A DNA stretch of 64,000 nt from Parageobacillus caldoxylosilyticus NBRC 107762 (GCF_000632715.1 NZ_BAWO01000004.1:1-64000); one strand, 5' to 3'; positions 54,412 to 63,060 are shown, counted from the stretch's first letter. Translations and numbers: made by a program. The notes: a model not told the origin generated them from the letters alone.

Positions 54412-54444
54412 AAAAAAAAGGGTGACCGCTTTGTCACCCTTTTC
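54412..54444 (-). terminator. Terminator of pta
   Basis: GGGTGAC / GTCACCC stem with six-base loop, extended by A/T pairs, T8 tail on the minus strand. Confidence 0.92.
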
Positions 54445-54448
54445 CGAA

Positions 54449-55426
54449 TTATAGCGATTGCGCTGCAGTAATGAGCGTAAGCTTGTACACATCTTCCGCA
54501 TTGCAGCCGCGCGACAGGTCGTTAACCGGCTTATTAAGCCCTTGCAAAATCGGGCCGATCGCTTCAAAATTGCCGAGACGCTGAGCGATTTTGTAGCCGA
54601 TGTTTCCTGCTTCTAAGCTTGGGAAAATAAATACGTTCGCATCTCCTTGAATGACGGAATCCGGCGCTTTCTTTTTCGCGACAGACGGAACGAACGCGGC
54701 GTCGAATTGAAACTCGCCGTCCAACACTAAATCTGGCGCCATTTCTTTTGCAAGACGCACCGCTTCGACGACTTTTTCCGTTTCCGGCGATTTTGCGGAT
54801 CCTTTTGTTGAAAAGCTTAACATCGCCACACGCGGTTCGATATCGAACATTTTTGCTGTGTTGGCGCTCTCTACGGCAATTTCCGCTAAATCTTGGCTGT
54901 CTGGCGCAATGTTAATCGCACAATCGGCAAATACGTACTTCTCCTCACCGCGCACCATAATAAATACGCCTGACGTTTTGCGGATGCCTGGTTTTGTTTT
55001 AATAATTTGCAAAGCCGGTCTTACTGTATCGGCCGTCGAATGGGCAGCACCGCTCACCAGCCCGTGCGCTTTATCCATGTACACAAGCATGGTGCCAAAA
55101 TAATTTTCATCATCAAAAAGCAGCTTACGCGCCGCTTCTTCTGTCACTTTTCCGTTACGGCGCTCGACAAACGCGCGAACAAGCTCGTCCATTTCTTCGT
55201 ATTGATGCGGATCGATGATTTCGACATTCGGAAGCGTCAATCCGAGCTCGCTTGCTTTTTGTTTTACCGCCTCTTCGTTGCCGATCACAATCGGCGCTAC
55301 AATTTGTTCATTTGCCAGGCGGCTTACCGCTGTTAAAATACGCTCATCAAGACCTTCCGGAAAAACAATTTTCCGTTGTTTTCCTGCTACTTTTTCTTTT
55401 AAGGCAGAAAATAAATCACTACTCAC
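54449..55426 (-). CDS. pta: Phosphate acetyltransferase
   Basis: Acetyl-CoA plus phosphate to acetyl phosphate; overflow and fermentation. 325 residues, the single-domain class I form. FVIVRGEEKYVFADCAINI-like MVRGEEKYVFADCAINIAPD (about 157) and LSFSTKGSAKSPETEKV (about 203) are conserved. Start is GTG at 55426 with AGGAGG. No acetate kinase gene is in the window. Confidence 0.95.
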   Translation of the reverse strand: MSSDLFSALKEKVAGKQRKIVFPEGLDERILTAVSRLANEQIVAPIVIGNEEAVKQKASELGLTLPNVEIIDPHQYEEMDELVRAFVERRNGKVTEEAARKLLFDDENYFGTMLVYMDKAHGLVSGAAHSTADTVRPALQIIKTKPGIRKTSGVFIMVRGEEKYVFADCAINIAPDSQDLAEIAVESANTAKMFDIEPRVAMLSFSTKGSAKSPETEKVVEAVRLAKEMAPDLVLDGEFQFDAAFVPSVAKKKAPDSVIQGDANVFIFPSLEAGNIGYKIAQRLGNFEAIGPILQGLNKPVNDLSRGCNAEDVYKLTLITAAQSL

Positions 55427-55633
55427 GAGCCAATCCTCCTCAATGTATGAAATCCTCTATATACTCTAGGATACTCTTATTATGTAGAAACGCAACCAAA
55501 TTAAGCACTCACAACAAATATTCGCTTTATTAAAATAATTCAGTTTACTGGCTTCTATATGCGACATTCGAGCGTTTCTTGGCCAAACTATGGTATAGTA
55601 AAACTGTACATTACATATAAGGAGTGAATGTAA

Positions 55634-56380
55634 ATGAGTGAAGCCGTACACACACTCGATGGCTGGTATTGTCTTCACGATTTCCGCTCTATGGATTGGA
55701 GCGCTTGGAAAACGTTAACAAGTGATGAGCGGGAAGCAGCCATTCATGAGTTTTTATCATTAGTCGAAAAATGGCAAGAAACAGAGGATAAAAAAGAAGG
55801 CAGCCACGCCATTTATACGATTGTCGGGCAAAAGGCAGATATTATGTTTATGATTTTACGTCCGACGATCGAAGAATTGAATGAAATCGAAACGGCGCTA
55901 AACAAAACAAAATTGGCAGAATATTTCATTCCGGCATATTCTTATGTATCCGTTGTGGAACTAAGCAACTATCTTCCTTCCGATGGCAGCGATCCATACG
56001 AAAATCCGGAAGTGCGCCGCCGTCTCTACCCAATTTTGCCGAAAACGAAACATGTTTGCTTCTATCCGATGGACAAGCGTCGTCAAGGCAATGACAACTG
56101 GTATATGCTTTCAATGGAAGAACGGCGCAATTTAATGCGCGCCCATGGCATGACTGGCCGCAAATACGCCGGCAAAGTGACGCAAATTATCACCGGCTCC
56201 GTCGGCTTGGATGACTTTGAATGGGGTGTTACATTATTCTCCGATGACGCTTTGCAATTTAAAAAACTCGTTTACGAAATGCGCTTTGATGAAGTGAGCG
56301 CCCGCTATGGAGAATTCGGATCGTTCTTTGTCGGCAATCGCTTAACAGCAGAGAAGGTATCGTCGTTTTTCCATGTGTAA
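55634..56380 (+). CDS. hemQ: Coproheme decarboxylase HemQ
   Basis: Last step of the coproporphyrin-dependent heme pathway of Gram-positives: oxidative decarboxylation of coproheme to heme b. 248 residues, chlorite-dismutase fold. Catalytic Tyr in [10 protein letters not shown] (about 144) and the proximal His in [15 protein letters not shown] (about 171). B. subtilis YwfI is the homologue, and its position next to pta is the same. Confidence 0.93.
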   Translation: MSEAVHTLDGWYCLHDFRSMDWSAWKTLTSDEREAAIHEFLSLVEKWQETEDKKEGSHAIYTIVGQKADIMFMILRPTIEELNEIETALNKTKLAEYFIPAYSYVSVVELSNYLPSDGSDPYENPEVRRRLYPILPKTKHVCFYPMDKRRQGNDNWYMLSMEERRNLMRAHGMTGRKYAGKVTQIITGSVGLDDFEWGVTLFSDDALQFKKLVYEMRFDEVSARYGEFGSFFVGNRLTAEKVSSFFHV

Positions 56381-56385
56381 TGAAT

Positions 56386-56419
56386 CCCCGCTTCTTCACT
56401 GAAGGAGCGGGCTTTTTTC
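56386..56419 (+). terminator. Terminator of hemQ
   Basis: CCCGCT / AGCGGG with inner TTC/GAA, T6 tail. Confidence 0.85.
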
Positions 56420-56460
56420 GCCTGTGCCTCATTTTTGTCGGACAGCCCCCTTTTTTTCTG

Positions 56461-56489
56461 TCATATCCCGCTTTTTTCCCCCATACATA
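56461..56489 (+). promoter_or_regulatory. Sigma-E promoter of cwlJ-gerQ
   Basis: TCATATC (56461-56467), 14 bases, CATACATA (56482-56489), close to KMATATT-N14-CATACANT. About 100 bases before cwlJ, whose B. subtilis homologue is sigma-E dependent. Confidence 0.7.
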
Positions 56490-56593
56490 TAAATCAGAAA
56501 TTCGCTTAGAAAAATTACGAGGACGTTGTCACCATTCCTCCTTTGTATCAATAGCCTATTATTGTCGAGAAAAAAGACAATTGAGGTGACGAC

Positions 56594-57025
56594 ATGGCTG
56601 TTGTTGCACATACAGAGGAAGACGTAAGACTGCTGGCAAGGCTGATGCGGGCGGAAGCAGAAGGTGACGGACGGCTTGGCATGTTAATGGTAGGAAACGT
56701 CGGAGTGAACCGTTGCATCGCCGATTGCCTTGACTTTCGGGGAATACGCACCATCCGCCAAATGGTGTTTCAAAGCCCGGGCGGCTTTGAAGCAGTGCAA
56801 AAAGGATATTTTTATCAACGAGCAAGACAACTAGACATGCAATTAGCCCGTCAAGTGCTTCGCGGCTGGCGGTACCATCCGGCCACCTATGCGCTTTGGT
56901 TTTTTAAACCTCCAGCGGGCGCAGATTGTCCACCGCAGTGGTTTGGTCAACGGAACGTCGGCCGTTATAAATCGCATTGCTTTTATGCGCCATCACCGAG
57001 TGATTGCCCAAGAGTATATTATTAA
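56594..57025 (+). CDS. cwlJ: Spore cortex-lytic enzyme CwlJ
   Basis: 143 residues, the hydrolase_2 (SleB catalytic) domain with no signal peptide, as is usual for CwlJ, which is placed in the coat from the mother cell. Catalytic Glu in LMRAEAEGDGRLGM (about 21), MVGNVGVNR, and the YNPATYALWFFKP-type RYHPATYALWFFKPPAG (about 92). Needed for calcium-dipicolinate-triggered cortex breakdown. GerQ follows at once. Confidence 0.94.
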   Translation: MAVVAHTEEDVRLLARLMRAEAEGDGRLGMLMVGNVGVNRCIADCLDFRGIRTIRQMVFQSPGGFEAVQKGYFYQRARQLDMQLARQVLRGWRYHPATYALWFFKPPAGADCPPQWFGQRNVGRYKSHCFYAPSPSDCPRVYY

Positions 57026-57048
57026 ATTTCTATAGAGGAGGTTTTTCC

Positions 57049-57585
57049 ATGTCCAAAAATTCCTATGAAAATACGTATAATCCGCTAGACGATGAACGCC
57101 AACAACCATATCAATTTTATCAATCTTATCAGCCGTATCCATATGGTTATATGTATCCACAAGCTTATTACCCAACCGCTTATCCATACTATTCCCCGCA
57201 ACCGATGACGACACCAACTCCTGCATTTGGCTTACAAACGCCTTCTTTCGCAATGCAAACGCCGACAACGGCGAGCCAGCCGTCCATTCCGGGGATGCTG
57301 CCGATTGAAGAGTCTTACATTGAAAACATTTTGCGCCTCAACAAAGGAAAACTCATTACCGTATATATGACGTTTGAAAACAACCGGGAATGGAACGCAA
57401 AAATATTCCGCGGCAACATCGAAGCGGCAGGGCGCGACCATTTGATCTTAAGCGATCCGCAAACAGGAATGCGCTACTTATTGCCGATGATTTATCTTGA
57501 TTACATCGTGTTTGAAGGAGAAATTTCCTATGAATATCCGTTTGCCGGGGCGACGGCGCAATTGAGCAGTTATTCCCCACGATAA
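57049..57585 (+). CDS. gerQ: Spore coat protein GerQ
   Basis: 178 residues. The first 95 are rich in Tyr, Pro, Gln and Thr without membrane segments (a coat-like low-complexity region that in B. subtilis is crosslinked by transglutaminase); the last 80 are a conserved fold (ESYIENILRLNKGKLITVYM in part, then DPQTGMRYLLPMIYLDYIVF). Required for CwlJ localisation. The start at 57049 has AGGAGG; the upstream frame is cwlJ's tail. Confidence 0.92.
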   Translation: MSKNSYENTYNPLDDERQQPYQFYQSYQPYPYGYMYPQAYYPTAYPYYSPQPMTTPTPAFGLQTPSFAMQTPTTASQPSIPGMLPIEESYIENILRLNKGKLITVYMTFENNREWNAKIFRGNIEAAGRDHLILSDPQTGMRYLLPMIYLDYIVFEGEISYEYPFAGATAQLSSYSPR

Positions 57586-57589
57586 CCGC

Positions 57590-57624
57590 AAAAAATAAGG
57601 TTGCTAAACGCAACCTTATTTTTT
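57590..57624 (+). terminator. Terminator of cwlJ-gerQ
   Basis: AAATAAGGTTGC / GCAACCTTATTT stem with a five-base loop, T6 tail. Confidence 0.93.
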
Positions 57625-57689
57625 ATGCCATCCCCATGCTGCCCCGCCTTTGAAAAAGCTTCAACCTGGACGCACATTCACCCTGATTA

Positions 57690-57732
57690 TGTGATGCCAA
57701 TCACACTTAGCCCGCATGCCACATTGTATAAT
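57690..57732 (+). promoter_or_regulatory. FNR-type class II promoter of the copD-like operon
   Basis: TGTGATGCCAATCACA contains the perfect FNR/Crp palindrome TGTGA-N6-TCACA (57690-57705), followed by TATAAT (57727-57732). With a start about seven bases after the -10 the site is centred at -41.5, the canonical distance. No -35 hexamer is needed and none is seen. B. subtilis Fnr uses this box. Confidence 0.85.
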
Positions 57733-57764
57733 GGTCTCGAACAAAGCAAAAGAGGTGACCCGGC

Positions 57765-58178
57765 ATGGCCTGGGTAGTTCATGAAGTTCTGCTGGGAATA
57801 CATATCATCCTCGCGATGATTTGGGTAGGAGGCATTTTCTTTATCGGTTGGGGGGTCTACCCCGTAGCGAAAACGATGCCGGCTTCCCAGCAGCAGCCAT
57901 TTTTTCGTTCTCTTATGCAATGGACGCATTGGCCGCTTACATTGGCAGGCTCCGGAGTGATCATAACCGGCATTTTGCTCGGCACCGTCGCTGGACCGAT
58001 CCGCCATTGGCATGACTTGTGGAACACGACGTACGGCCATATATGGCTGGCCGCCCTTCTCATCGGCCTTGCCACCTTGGCATGGGGAGTGTTTGTCGGC
58101 TATCGGCGGGCAATAAACATTTTTACCAACGATTCCCTTTGGCAACAAGCAGAAAGCGGTGACAAATATGTTAAATGA
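57765..58178 (+). CDS. CopD-like membrane protein
   Basis: 137 residues with three clear membrane helices (about 8-28, 50-70, 90-112). The HIILAMIWVGGIFF and HWPLTLAGSGV motifs with conserved His and Trp recall the CopD/DUF2269 heme-binding-like family. Members usually have four helices; a fourth is missing and the protein ends NIFTNDSLWQQAESGDKYVK, directly over the next gene's start. Function unknown; copper is only a family label. Expression should be anaerobic. See the finding on the junction. Confidence 0.7.
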   Translation: MAWVVHEVLLGIHIILAMIWVGGIFFIGWGVYPVAKTMPASQQQPFFRSLMQWTHWPLTLAGSGVIITGILLGTVAGPIRHWHDLWNTTYGHIWLAALLIGLATLAWGVFVGYRRAINIFTNDSLWQQAESGDKYVK

Positions 58179-58881
58179 TTATTTTGACGTCCTGCGCGGC
58201 CAAGACCGCGACAAGTGGGCGACACCCGGAGATCCGTCATTCGGCCGCGGCCCCTCCCATCATGTTGTTCCTGCTGTCGCCGGCGTCATGCTCTCTGCGG
58301 CGGTGCTGCTTGGTGCATACCTAGCCTGGCACAGCCGTTTATGGATTGCCATCGCCGGCACTTTAGGAATCCTGTTCGGTTACGCCTACTCGGCCGGCCC
58401 ACGTCCTTTATCGTCGCTAGGCTTAGGGGAGCTTGTCGCTGCTGTATTCATGGGACCGGTGGCCACTTCCCTCGCCTATACCGTGCAAGGCGATCCACCC
58501 GATGCCCAGGTTTTTGCCGTCTCTTTTCCTTTCGCCTTGCTGATCGCTTCCATGATTTTATCCAACAATATACGCGACATCGAAAAAGACCGGACATTTC
58601 GCCGCACCTTGGCGATCGTTCTTGGACGCGCGGGGGCTGTACGTTTTCTTGCCGTTATACTCGCCCTCGCCTACTTGTCCATGATTAGTTTGATCGCTTT
58701 CCATATCGTTCCATGGACAGCGGGAATAGCCTTGCTTGCTCTGCCGCTAGCCATTCGGCTTCGCTGGTGTTTCCGCTGTGGAGCCGAACGGATGGAAGAA
58801 ATCAGCGGCATGAAATGGGCTGCCTGGCATCACTGGGTCTTCGGATTGCTCTTTGTTTTTGGCATATGGTTATCCCCGTAA
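58159..58881 (+). CDS. UbiA-family prenyltransferase-like protein, short N-terminus
   Basis: About 238-240 residues with about seven membrane helices. Both Asp-rich motifs of UbiA/MenA enzymes are present: NDYFDVLRGQDRDK (about 6-19) and NNIRDIEKDRTFRRT (about 136-150), which bind the prenyl diphosphate-magnesium. In the family the first motif is preceded by some 45-60 residues with one membrane helix; here only four to six precede it. The start (GTG 58159 or ATG 58165) overlaps the upstream gene out of frame. Activity is therefore doubtful. GGTGA is a weak ribosome site. Confidence 0.75.
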   Translation: MTNMLNDYFDVLRGQDRDKWATPGDPSFGRGPSHHVVPAVAGVMLSAAVLLGAYLAWHSRLWIAIAGTLGILFGYAYSAGPRPLSSLGLGELVAAVFMGPVATSLAYTVQGDPPDAQVFAVSFPFALLIASMILSNNIRDIEKDRTFRRTLAIVLGRAGAVRFLAVILALAYLSMISLIAFHIVPWTAGIALLALPLAIRLRWCFRCGAERMEEISGMKWAAWHHWVFGLLFVFGIWLSP

Positions 58882-58944
58882 ATGAACGTCAGAAAAACTT
58901 TCGGCCATTTGCCACCCGCAAAGAACCGTTTATATTCGAAAAAA

Positions 58945-58976
58945 GAAAGAAGGAGCGCTTCATGGAAACGCTCCTC
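58945..58976 (-). terminator. Terminator of ywdK
   Basis: GGAGCG / CGCTCC stem with 11-base loop, minus-strand tail TTCTTTCTTTTTT. It may also end the upstream convergent operon. Confidence 0.75.
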
Positions 58977-59348
58977 TCAACCTATTTTCATTGCCGCATA
59001 ACCGATCAGCACCCACGCGATTAAAAACGCAACGCCGCCAAACGGGGTGATCGCTCCAAGCGGTTTGATTTGCGTCACGCTTAACACATACAAGCTTCCG
59101 GAAAATAAGACAATGCCGACAAACATCATCCAGCCGGCTATGCTGATCAAGCCCGCTTGCGGAAACTTGCCAAGCAGCAGCCCAACGGCAAACAGGCCAA
59201 GCGCATGAAACATTTGGTACTGCACCGCTGTTTTCCATATTTCAAAATAACGGTCGGGAATTTTCCCCTCGAGCCCGTGCGCCCCAAACGCCCCAAGCGC
59301 AACAGCTAAAAAGGCATTCAGCGCTCCAAGGAAGACAAACGTTTTCAT
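58977..59348 (-). CDS. ywdK: DUF423 family membrane protein (YwdK)
   Basis: 123 residues, four membrane helices (about 4-22, 44-62, 68-88, 96-118). The GAFGAHGL motif (about 19-26) and FHALGLFAVG are characteristic of DUF423. Function unknown. Single gene. Confidence 0.85.
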   Translation of the reverse strand: MKTFVFLGALNAFLAVALGAFGAHGLEGKIPDRYFEIWKTAVQYQMFHALGLFAVGLLLGKFPQAGLISIAGWMMFVGIVLFSGSLYVLSVTQIKPLGAITPFGGVAFLIAWVLIGYAAMKIG

Positions 59349-59409
59349 GGTATCTCCGCCCTCTCCTGCACAGTTTTCACCCCTATCATAACGTATTTCG
59401 ACAACAAAG

Positions 59410-59440
59410 AAAAACCCTTCTGCTTCAGAAGGGTTTTTCA
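59410..59440 (-). terminator. Terminator of the 59438 gene
   Basis: AAAAACCCTTCTG / CAGAAGGGTTTTT perfect stem with a three-base loop, at the stop codon. Confidence 0.92.
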
Positions 59441-59719
59441 GCGCTGCTGTAAATACATTTCCAGCACTTTTTTCACTTTTTCTTCTTCATCACGGTCGGC
59501 GTGAATTTCATAATGATCGCCATCCACTTTTGCTTCAATTTGCGAAAAGCCTTGGTTTCGCAAAAACTGTTCCACATCCACTACGTCCTCGTTAGAGCCA
59601 AACAGCATCTTATATCCGACAAAATCGCCGTTCACATATACTTCGTAACGATCGTGGGACAATTTTACTTCATTTTCATCGGTATCAACAAAAGGGAAAA
59701 AATCAAAACGATCTGACAT
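59438..59719 (-). CDS. Small acidic protein of unknown function
   Basis: 93 residues, no membrane helix, many Asp/Glu (DTDENEVKL, DGDHYEIHADRDEEEKV). It looks like a two-part alpha/beta fold with YEVYVNGDFVGYKMLF and a C-terminal helix. I do not recognise the family. The RBS GGAGGTGG and a terminator argue that it is a real gene. It is co-directional with ywdI and ung. Confidence 0.7.
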   Translation of the reverse strand: MSDRFDFFPFVDTDENEVKLSHDRYEVYVNGDFVGYKMLFGSNEDVVDVEQFLRNQGFSQIEAKVDGDHYEIHADRDEEEKVKKVLEMYLQQR

Positions 59720-59781
59720 ATTGCCACCTCCGTTTATTGACCATTATTCCCTTTTGCCTACCGATTATGAGAAAATTATAC

Positions 59782-60042
59782 TTAAAAATCGAATAGCGAC
59801 GGACCGTTCGCATCGTCGCCGATATCGATTCGCTCTCCCTTTTCTTGCCGAATCAAAATCGGCGGCGCTTCCGGCAAAGAAACCGCCGGCATTTCTCGTT
59901 TTTCCTCTTCTTCCAACACCAAGTCACATAAAGCACGCACAGCGGCGATATGCTCCCGCACGCGCTGCGGGCTGCCCGCCGTCCTTGCTCTTTGCAGCTC
60001 TTCCTCCATTTTTGCCAAAATCGTCGCAATCGAAATCGCCAA
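59782..60042 (-). CDS. ywdI: YwdI family protein
   Basis: 86 residues. N-terminal helix (LAISIATILAKMEEELQRA) matches the start of YwdI-type proteins; the rest is helical and Glu-rich then ends GPSLFDF. The start is a TTG at 60042, six to seven bases from GAGGAG; an upstream ATG would put that site inside the gene. It follows ung by about 30 bases, the same pair as in B. subtilis. Function unknown. Confidence 0.75.
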   Translation of the reverse strand: MAISIATILAKMEEELQRARTAGSPQRVREHIAAVRALCDLVLEEEEKREMPAVSLPEAPPILIRQEKGERIDIGDDANGPSLFDF

Positions 60043-60072
60043 TGTGTTCACTCCTCGTCTCATCCATATCAC

Positions 60073-60759
60073 TTAAGCTTTGTTTCCTATGTTCTCAATC
60101 TGCCAGTCAATCGGGTCGTACCCGCATTGCTGCAAAAACGCGTTCGTCCGCGAAAACGGGCGATGGCCAAAAAAGCCGCGTGACGCCGAAAACGGGCTCG
60201 GATGCGGCGCCTCAATAATGTAGTGATGCCGATTCGTAATGAGCTCTTTTTTCGCCTGCGCATGCCGCCCCCACAAAAGAAAGACGACCGGATCTTGCTT
60301 TTCGTTTACGAGCTCAATGACACGATCCGTGAAAAACTCCCATCCTTTTCCCCTATGGGAATTGGCCTGCCCGCGGCGCACCGTCAATACGGTGTTTAAT
60401 AACAATACTCCTTGCTTCGCCCATTTTACCAAATATCCATTGTCTGGAATGTAACATCCTAAATCATCGTGAAGCTCTTTAAAAATATTGACAAGCGACG
60501 GCGGCAGCGGCACTCCCGGTTTGACAGAAAAACTCAGCCCGTGCGCCTGTCCCGGCCCGTGGTACGGGTCTTGCCCTAAGATCACGACTTTCACTTGCGC
60601 ATACGGCGTATAGTGAAGCGCATTAAAAATATCGTACATGTCCGGATAAATCGTCCGTGTACGGTATTCTTCTTTCAAAAATTCGCGCAGTTTTATGTAA
60701 TATGGCTTATGAAACTCTTCTTCCAATAGCGGAGCCCAGTCATTTTTCAAAATAGCCAT
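60073..60759 (-). CDS. ung: Uracil-DNA glycosylase
   Basis: Removes uracil from DNA. 228 residues, family 1. Water-activating loop [17 protein letters not shown] (Asp about 65), uracil-binding Asn in [10 protein letters not shown] (about 123), and the [13 protein letters not shown] loop (His about 188). First gene of the ung-ywdI unit. Confidence 0.96.
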   Translation of the reverse strand: MAILKNDWAPLLEEEFHKPYYIKLREFLKEEYRTRTIYPDMYDIFNALHYTPYAQVKVVILGQDPYHGPGQAHGLSFSVKPGVPLPPSLVNIFKELHDDLGCYIPDNGYLVKWAKQGVLLLNTVLTVRRGQANSHRGKGWEFFTDRVIELVNEKQDPVVFLLWGRHAQAKKELITNRHHYIIEAPHPSPFSASRGFFGHRPFSRTNAFLQQCGYDPIDWQIENIGNKA

Positions 60760-60890
60760 CTCGCTAACCCCTTTTCGTTTGCTTATTATTAATGTACCAA
60801 ATCGAACAGGCTAAATAAACCGTTCAGAGAGGAAGATAAATTCCATTTCCCCCTTTTTCTTCTCCTTAAAAAATATCCACCATAGTTGCT

Positions 60891-60916
60891 GTTTCAATAT
60901 TTTAAAATATGGGTAA
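60891..60916 (+). promoter_or_regulatory. Sigma-B promoter of the sigB operon
   Basis: GTTTCA (60891-60896), 14 bases, GGGTAA (60911-60916), matching GTTTAA-N13-15-GGGTAW with one difference. It lies 32 bases before the first gene of the operon that contains sigB, so the operon is probably autoregulated. Confidence 0.8.
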
Positions 60917-60948
60917 ATCTGTTGTAAACATTGAAAGGGAGTGGTTTG

Positions 60949-61377
60949 ATGGCCGTTGTTGCTGTTTTTGCGAAAACATCGGAAGCCATTCGCGCCATTC
61001 ACGCATTGTTACAGGCCGCCCTGCCAAAATATCGCCTTGCGATCGCCACGGCGGATGAGGAGGCGGCGAAATATATCCAAAACGAAACAGGCGTGACTGT
61101 ATCCTCTTCTTTTGACCGAGCCCATCTTTTCGAGAACATAAAGCATAGCCACTCAAGAAGCATATTGTTAGTGATTGATGAACCTGTTCATGAGAGCTGG
61201 ATGGACATTTTGGAAAAATGCGGTGTCACCGTGCAAACAAAGGAAAGCCAAGAATTGGTCAGCGGCTATATGACGAATAATGAAAAAGACGTCAAGTTGC
61301 TCGGAAAACAAATGGAAAAACTGCGAACCAATAAAGAACTACAAGCGTACGGGAAAATACCGGATCCACTGCAATAG
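60949..61377 (+). CDS. Unknown gene at the head of the sigB operon
   Basis: 142 residues, cytoplasmic. The first 100 residues alternate strand and helix (AVVAVFAKTSEAIRAIHALL, SILLVIDEPVHESWMDILEK), resembling a flavodoxin or receiver-like alpha/beta fold without a clear active site. The last 40 are charged. I do not recognise the family. The start at 60949 has AAAGGGAG. A sigma-B promoter before it and rsbV 68 bases after it suggest a general-stress or regulatory role; this is inference from context. Confidence 0.75.
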   Translation: MAVVAVFAKTSEAIRAIHALLQAALPKYRLAIATADEEAAKYIQNETGVTVSSSFDRAHLFENIKHSHSRSILLVIDEPVHESWMDILEKCGVTVQTKESQELVSGYMTNNEKDVKLLGKQMEKLRTNKELQAYGKIPDPLQ

Positions 61378-61445
61378 CCCAATTTATGGTATGATAATGA
61401 TATAAACAAAAAGCATCCATCATTCGGCAATGAGGTGAACAGACA

Positions 61446-61811
61446 ATGAACACGAAACTGTTTGACGTGATTCATGAGGAACAGAGCGACAGGCATGTCA
61501 TCTATGTAAAAGGCGAGCTCGATTTGGCAAGCGCTGAACAATTCCGAAACATCGCCGAACCGCTGGCCAATGATAAAACCAAAACGCTTGTCATCTATTT
61601 GAAGGATTTAACCTATATTGACAGCACCGGAATCGGTATTTTTGTATCATTACTAAAACGGCGCCAGCAATTGCAAGCTCCTGTTTTGATTGAGAACATT
61701 CCGCCGAAAATACAACGTTTATTCGACCTTACCGGCGTCTCCCGCTTTTTTGCGGCAGAACGTGAAACAACAAAACAGAAAGGACAGAAGGCGAACGATG
61801 AAAGAGTTTGA
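61446..61811 (+). CDS. rsbV: Anti-anti-sigma factor RsbV
   Basis: STAS-domain protein, 121 residues. The phosphorylated serine is in LTYIDSTGIGIFVSLLK (about 57). Unphosphorylated it binds RsbW and frees sigma-B. It follows the unknown gene and overlaps rsbW by 14 bases. AGGTGA ribosome site. Confidence 0.94.
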   Translation: MNTKLFDVIHEEQSDRHVIYVKGELDLASAEQFRNIAEPLANDKTKTLVIYLKDLTYIDSTGIGIFVSLLKRRQQLQAPVLIENIPPKIQRLFDLTGVSRFFAAERETTKQKGQKANDERV

Positions 61812-62286
61812 ACAAGTTGTGCAGCTATCGATTCCAGCGAAAGCAGAGTTTATCGACTTAGCACGCCTTTCGTTATACGGAGTGGCGGCAAAAATGGGAT
61901 TTTCCTACGAAGACATCGAAGACATGAAAGTCGCCGTCTCGGAAGCGTGCAATAACGCCGTGCTTCATGCCTATGATGATGAAACCGGACGCATCGATCT
62001 TCGTTTCGAAATGCAGCCCGATGCCATCCGCATCATCGTCAAAGACTATGGGAAAAGCTTTAACTACGAACAAGAAGCAAAACAGGCGGCATCCCTTCAC
62101 CATCAATCGTTAGACGCTGCGAAAATCGGTGGTCTCGGTTTGTTTATGATGCAGGCATTGATGGATCAAGTAGAAGTATTAACGATTGACGGAACGGAAG
62201 TTATTTTAACCAAATTTCTCAATCGGAACGAAGGAGAGCATAACCATGAATTCATATCCTCCTCTTCCATCCAAGAGCAACCTTAA
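61798..62286 (+). CDS. rsbW: Anti-sigma factor and kinase RsbW
   Basis: 162 residues, GHKL ATPase fold: N-box SEACNNAVLHAYDD (about 51), G1 VKDYGKSF (about 82), G2 GGLGLFMMQALMD (about 109). It binds sigma-B and phosphorylates RsbV. Start within the rsbV end; its own 3' end overlaps sigB by 41 bases, so the three products are likely made in fixed ratio. Confidence 0.94.
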   Translation: MKEFEQVVQLSIPAKAEFIDLARLSLYGVAAKMGFSYEDIEDMKVAVSEACNNAVLHAYDDETGRIDLRFEMQPDAIRIIVKDYGKSFNYEQEAKQAASLHHQSLDAAKIGGLGLFMMQALMDQVEVLTIDGTEVILTKFLNRNEGEHNHEFISSSSIQEQP

Positions 62287-63019
62287 GCAGCTTATTCGCG
62301 ATTACCAAAGGACGAAGGCAGAAGAAGCCGCGACCAAGTTACTGCTTCATTTTGAACCGCTGATCATCGCCGCCGCCAAAAAAATGTCGCGCAACCGCCC
62401 CGATCTTTACGAAGACTTATTCCAGGTTGGACGCCTTTCTTTTTTAAGGCTGCTGGAGCATTATGACCCAAACCAAGGGACAAACCTGAAGCCGTATGTG
62501 ATGAAAAGCTTGATCGGCTATATGAAAAACTATTTGCGCGACAAAGCATGGTATATTCAAGTCCCACGGAAAGTAAAAGAAAAAGGCGCCAGAGTGCAAC
62601 AAGCGATTGACGAGCTAACCATGAAGCTGGAACGCTCTCCGAATGTCGAAGAAATTGCCCGATATTTAGGCTTATCCGTTGAAGAAACGATTGAAATTTT
62701 AGCAGGTCGCGAGCATTATCAAGCCATTTCCATGGATGCGCCGCTGCAGGATGGAAAAAAAGACGCGAGCACGATTGGCGAATTCGTCGCCGACGAAACG
62801 GATGATTTTGAAACACTGATTAACCGCCTCGACTTAGAAGATGCGATGCAAAAGCTAAGCGAACAAGAACGGCTCATACTGAAGTGGATTTTCCACCGCG
62901 GCGAAACCCAGCGCTCTATCGCGAGCCAACTTGGCATTTCACAAATGACCGTCAGCCGCATTCAAAAGCGAGCCATGAAAAAGCTCAAACAATGGTTAGC
63001 AGCCACCAATACATTGTAA
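62246..63019 (+). CDS. sigB: RNA polymerase sigma-B factor
   Basis: General stress sigma factor of the SigB/F/G type, 257 residues. Region 2 (DLYEDLFQVGRLSFLRLLEH, about 52-71; with -10 recognition YVMKSLIGYMKNYLRD), region 3 (RSPNVEEIARYLGLSVEE), region 4 helix-turn-helix (QRSIASQLGISQMTVSRIQK, about 225-244). AAGGAGAG before ATG. No rsbX follows; a terminator does. Confidence 0.94.
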   Translation: MNSYPPLPSKSNLKQLIRDYQRTKAEEAATKLLLHFEPLIIAAAKKMSRNRPDLYEDLFQVGRLSFLRLLEHYDPNQGTNLKPYVMKSLIGYMKNYLRDKAWYIQVPRKVKEKGARVQQAIDELTMKLERSPNVEEIARYLGLSVEETIEILAGREHYQAISMDAPLQDGKKDASTIGEFVADETDDFETLINRLDLEDAMQKLSEQERLILKWIFHRGETQRSIASQLGISQMTVSRIQKRAMKKLKQWLAATNTL

Positions 63020-63025
63020 CGGCAC

Positions 63026-63060
63026 AAAAAAAGAGAAAAGGATCCCTTTTCTCCTTTTTC
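63026..63060. terminator. Convergent terminator sigB / phosphatase gene
   Basis: GAGAAAAGG / CCTTTTCTC stem with a three-base loop, A-run before and T-run after. Confidence 0.9.
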
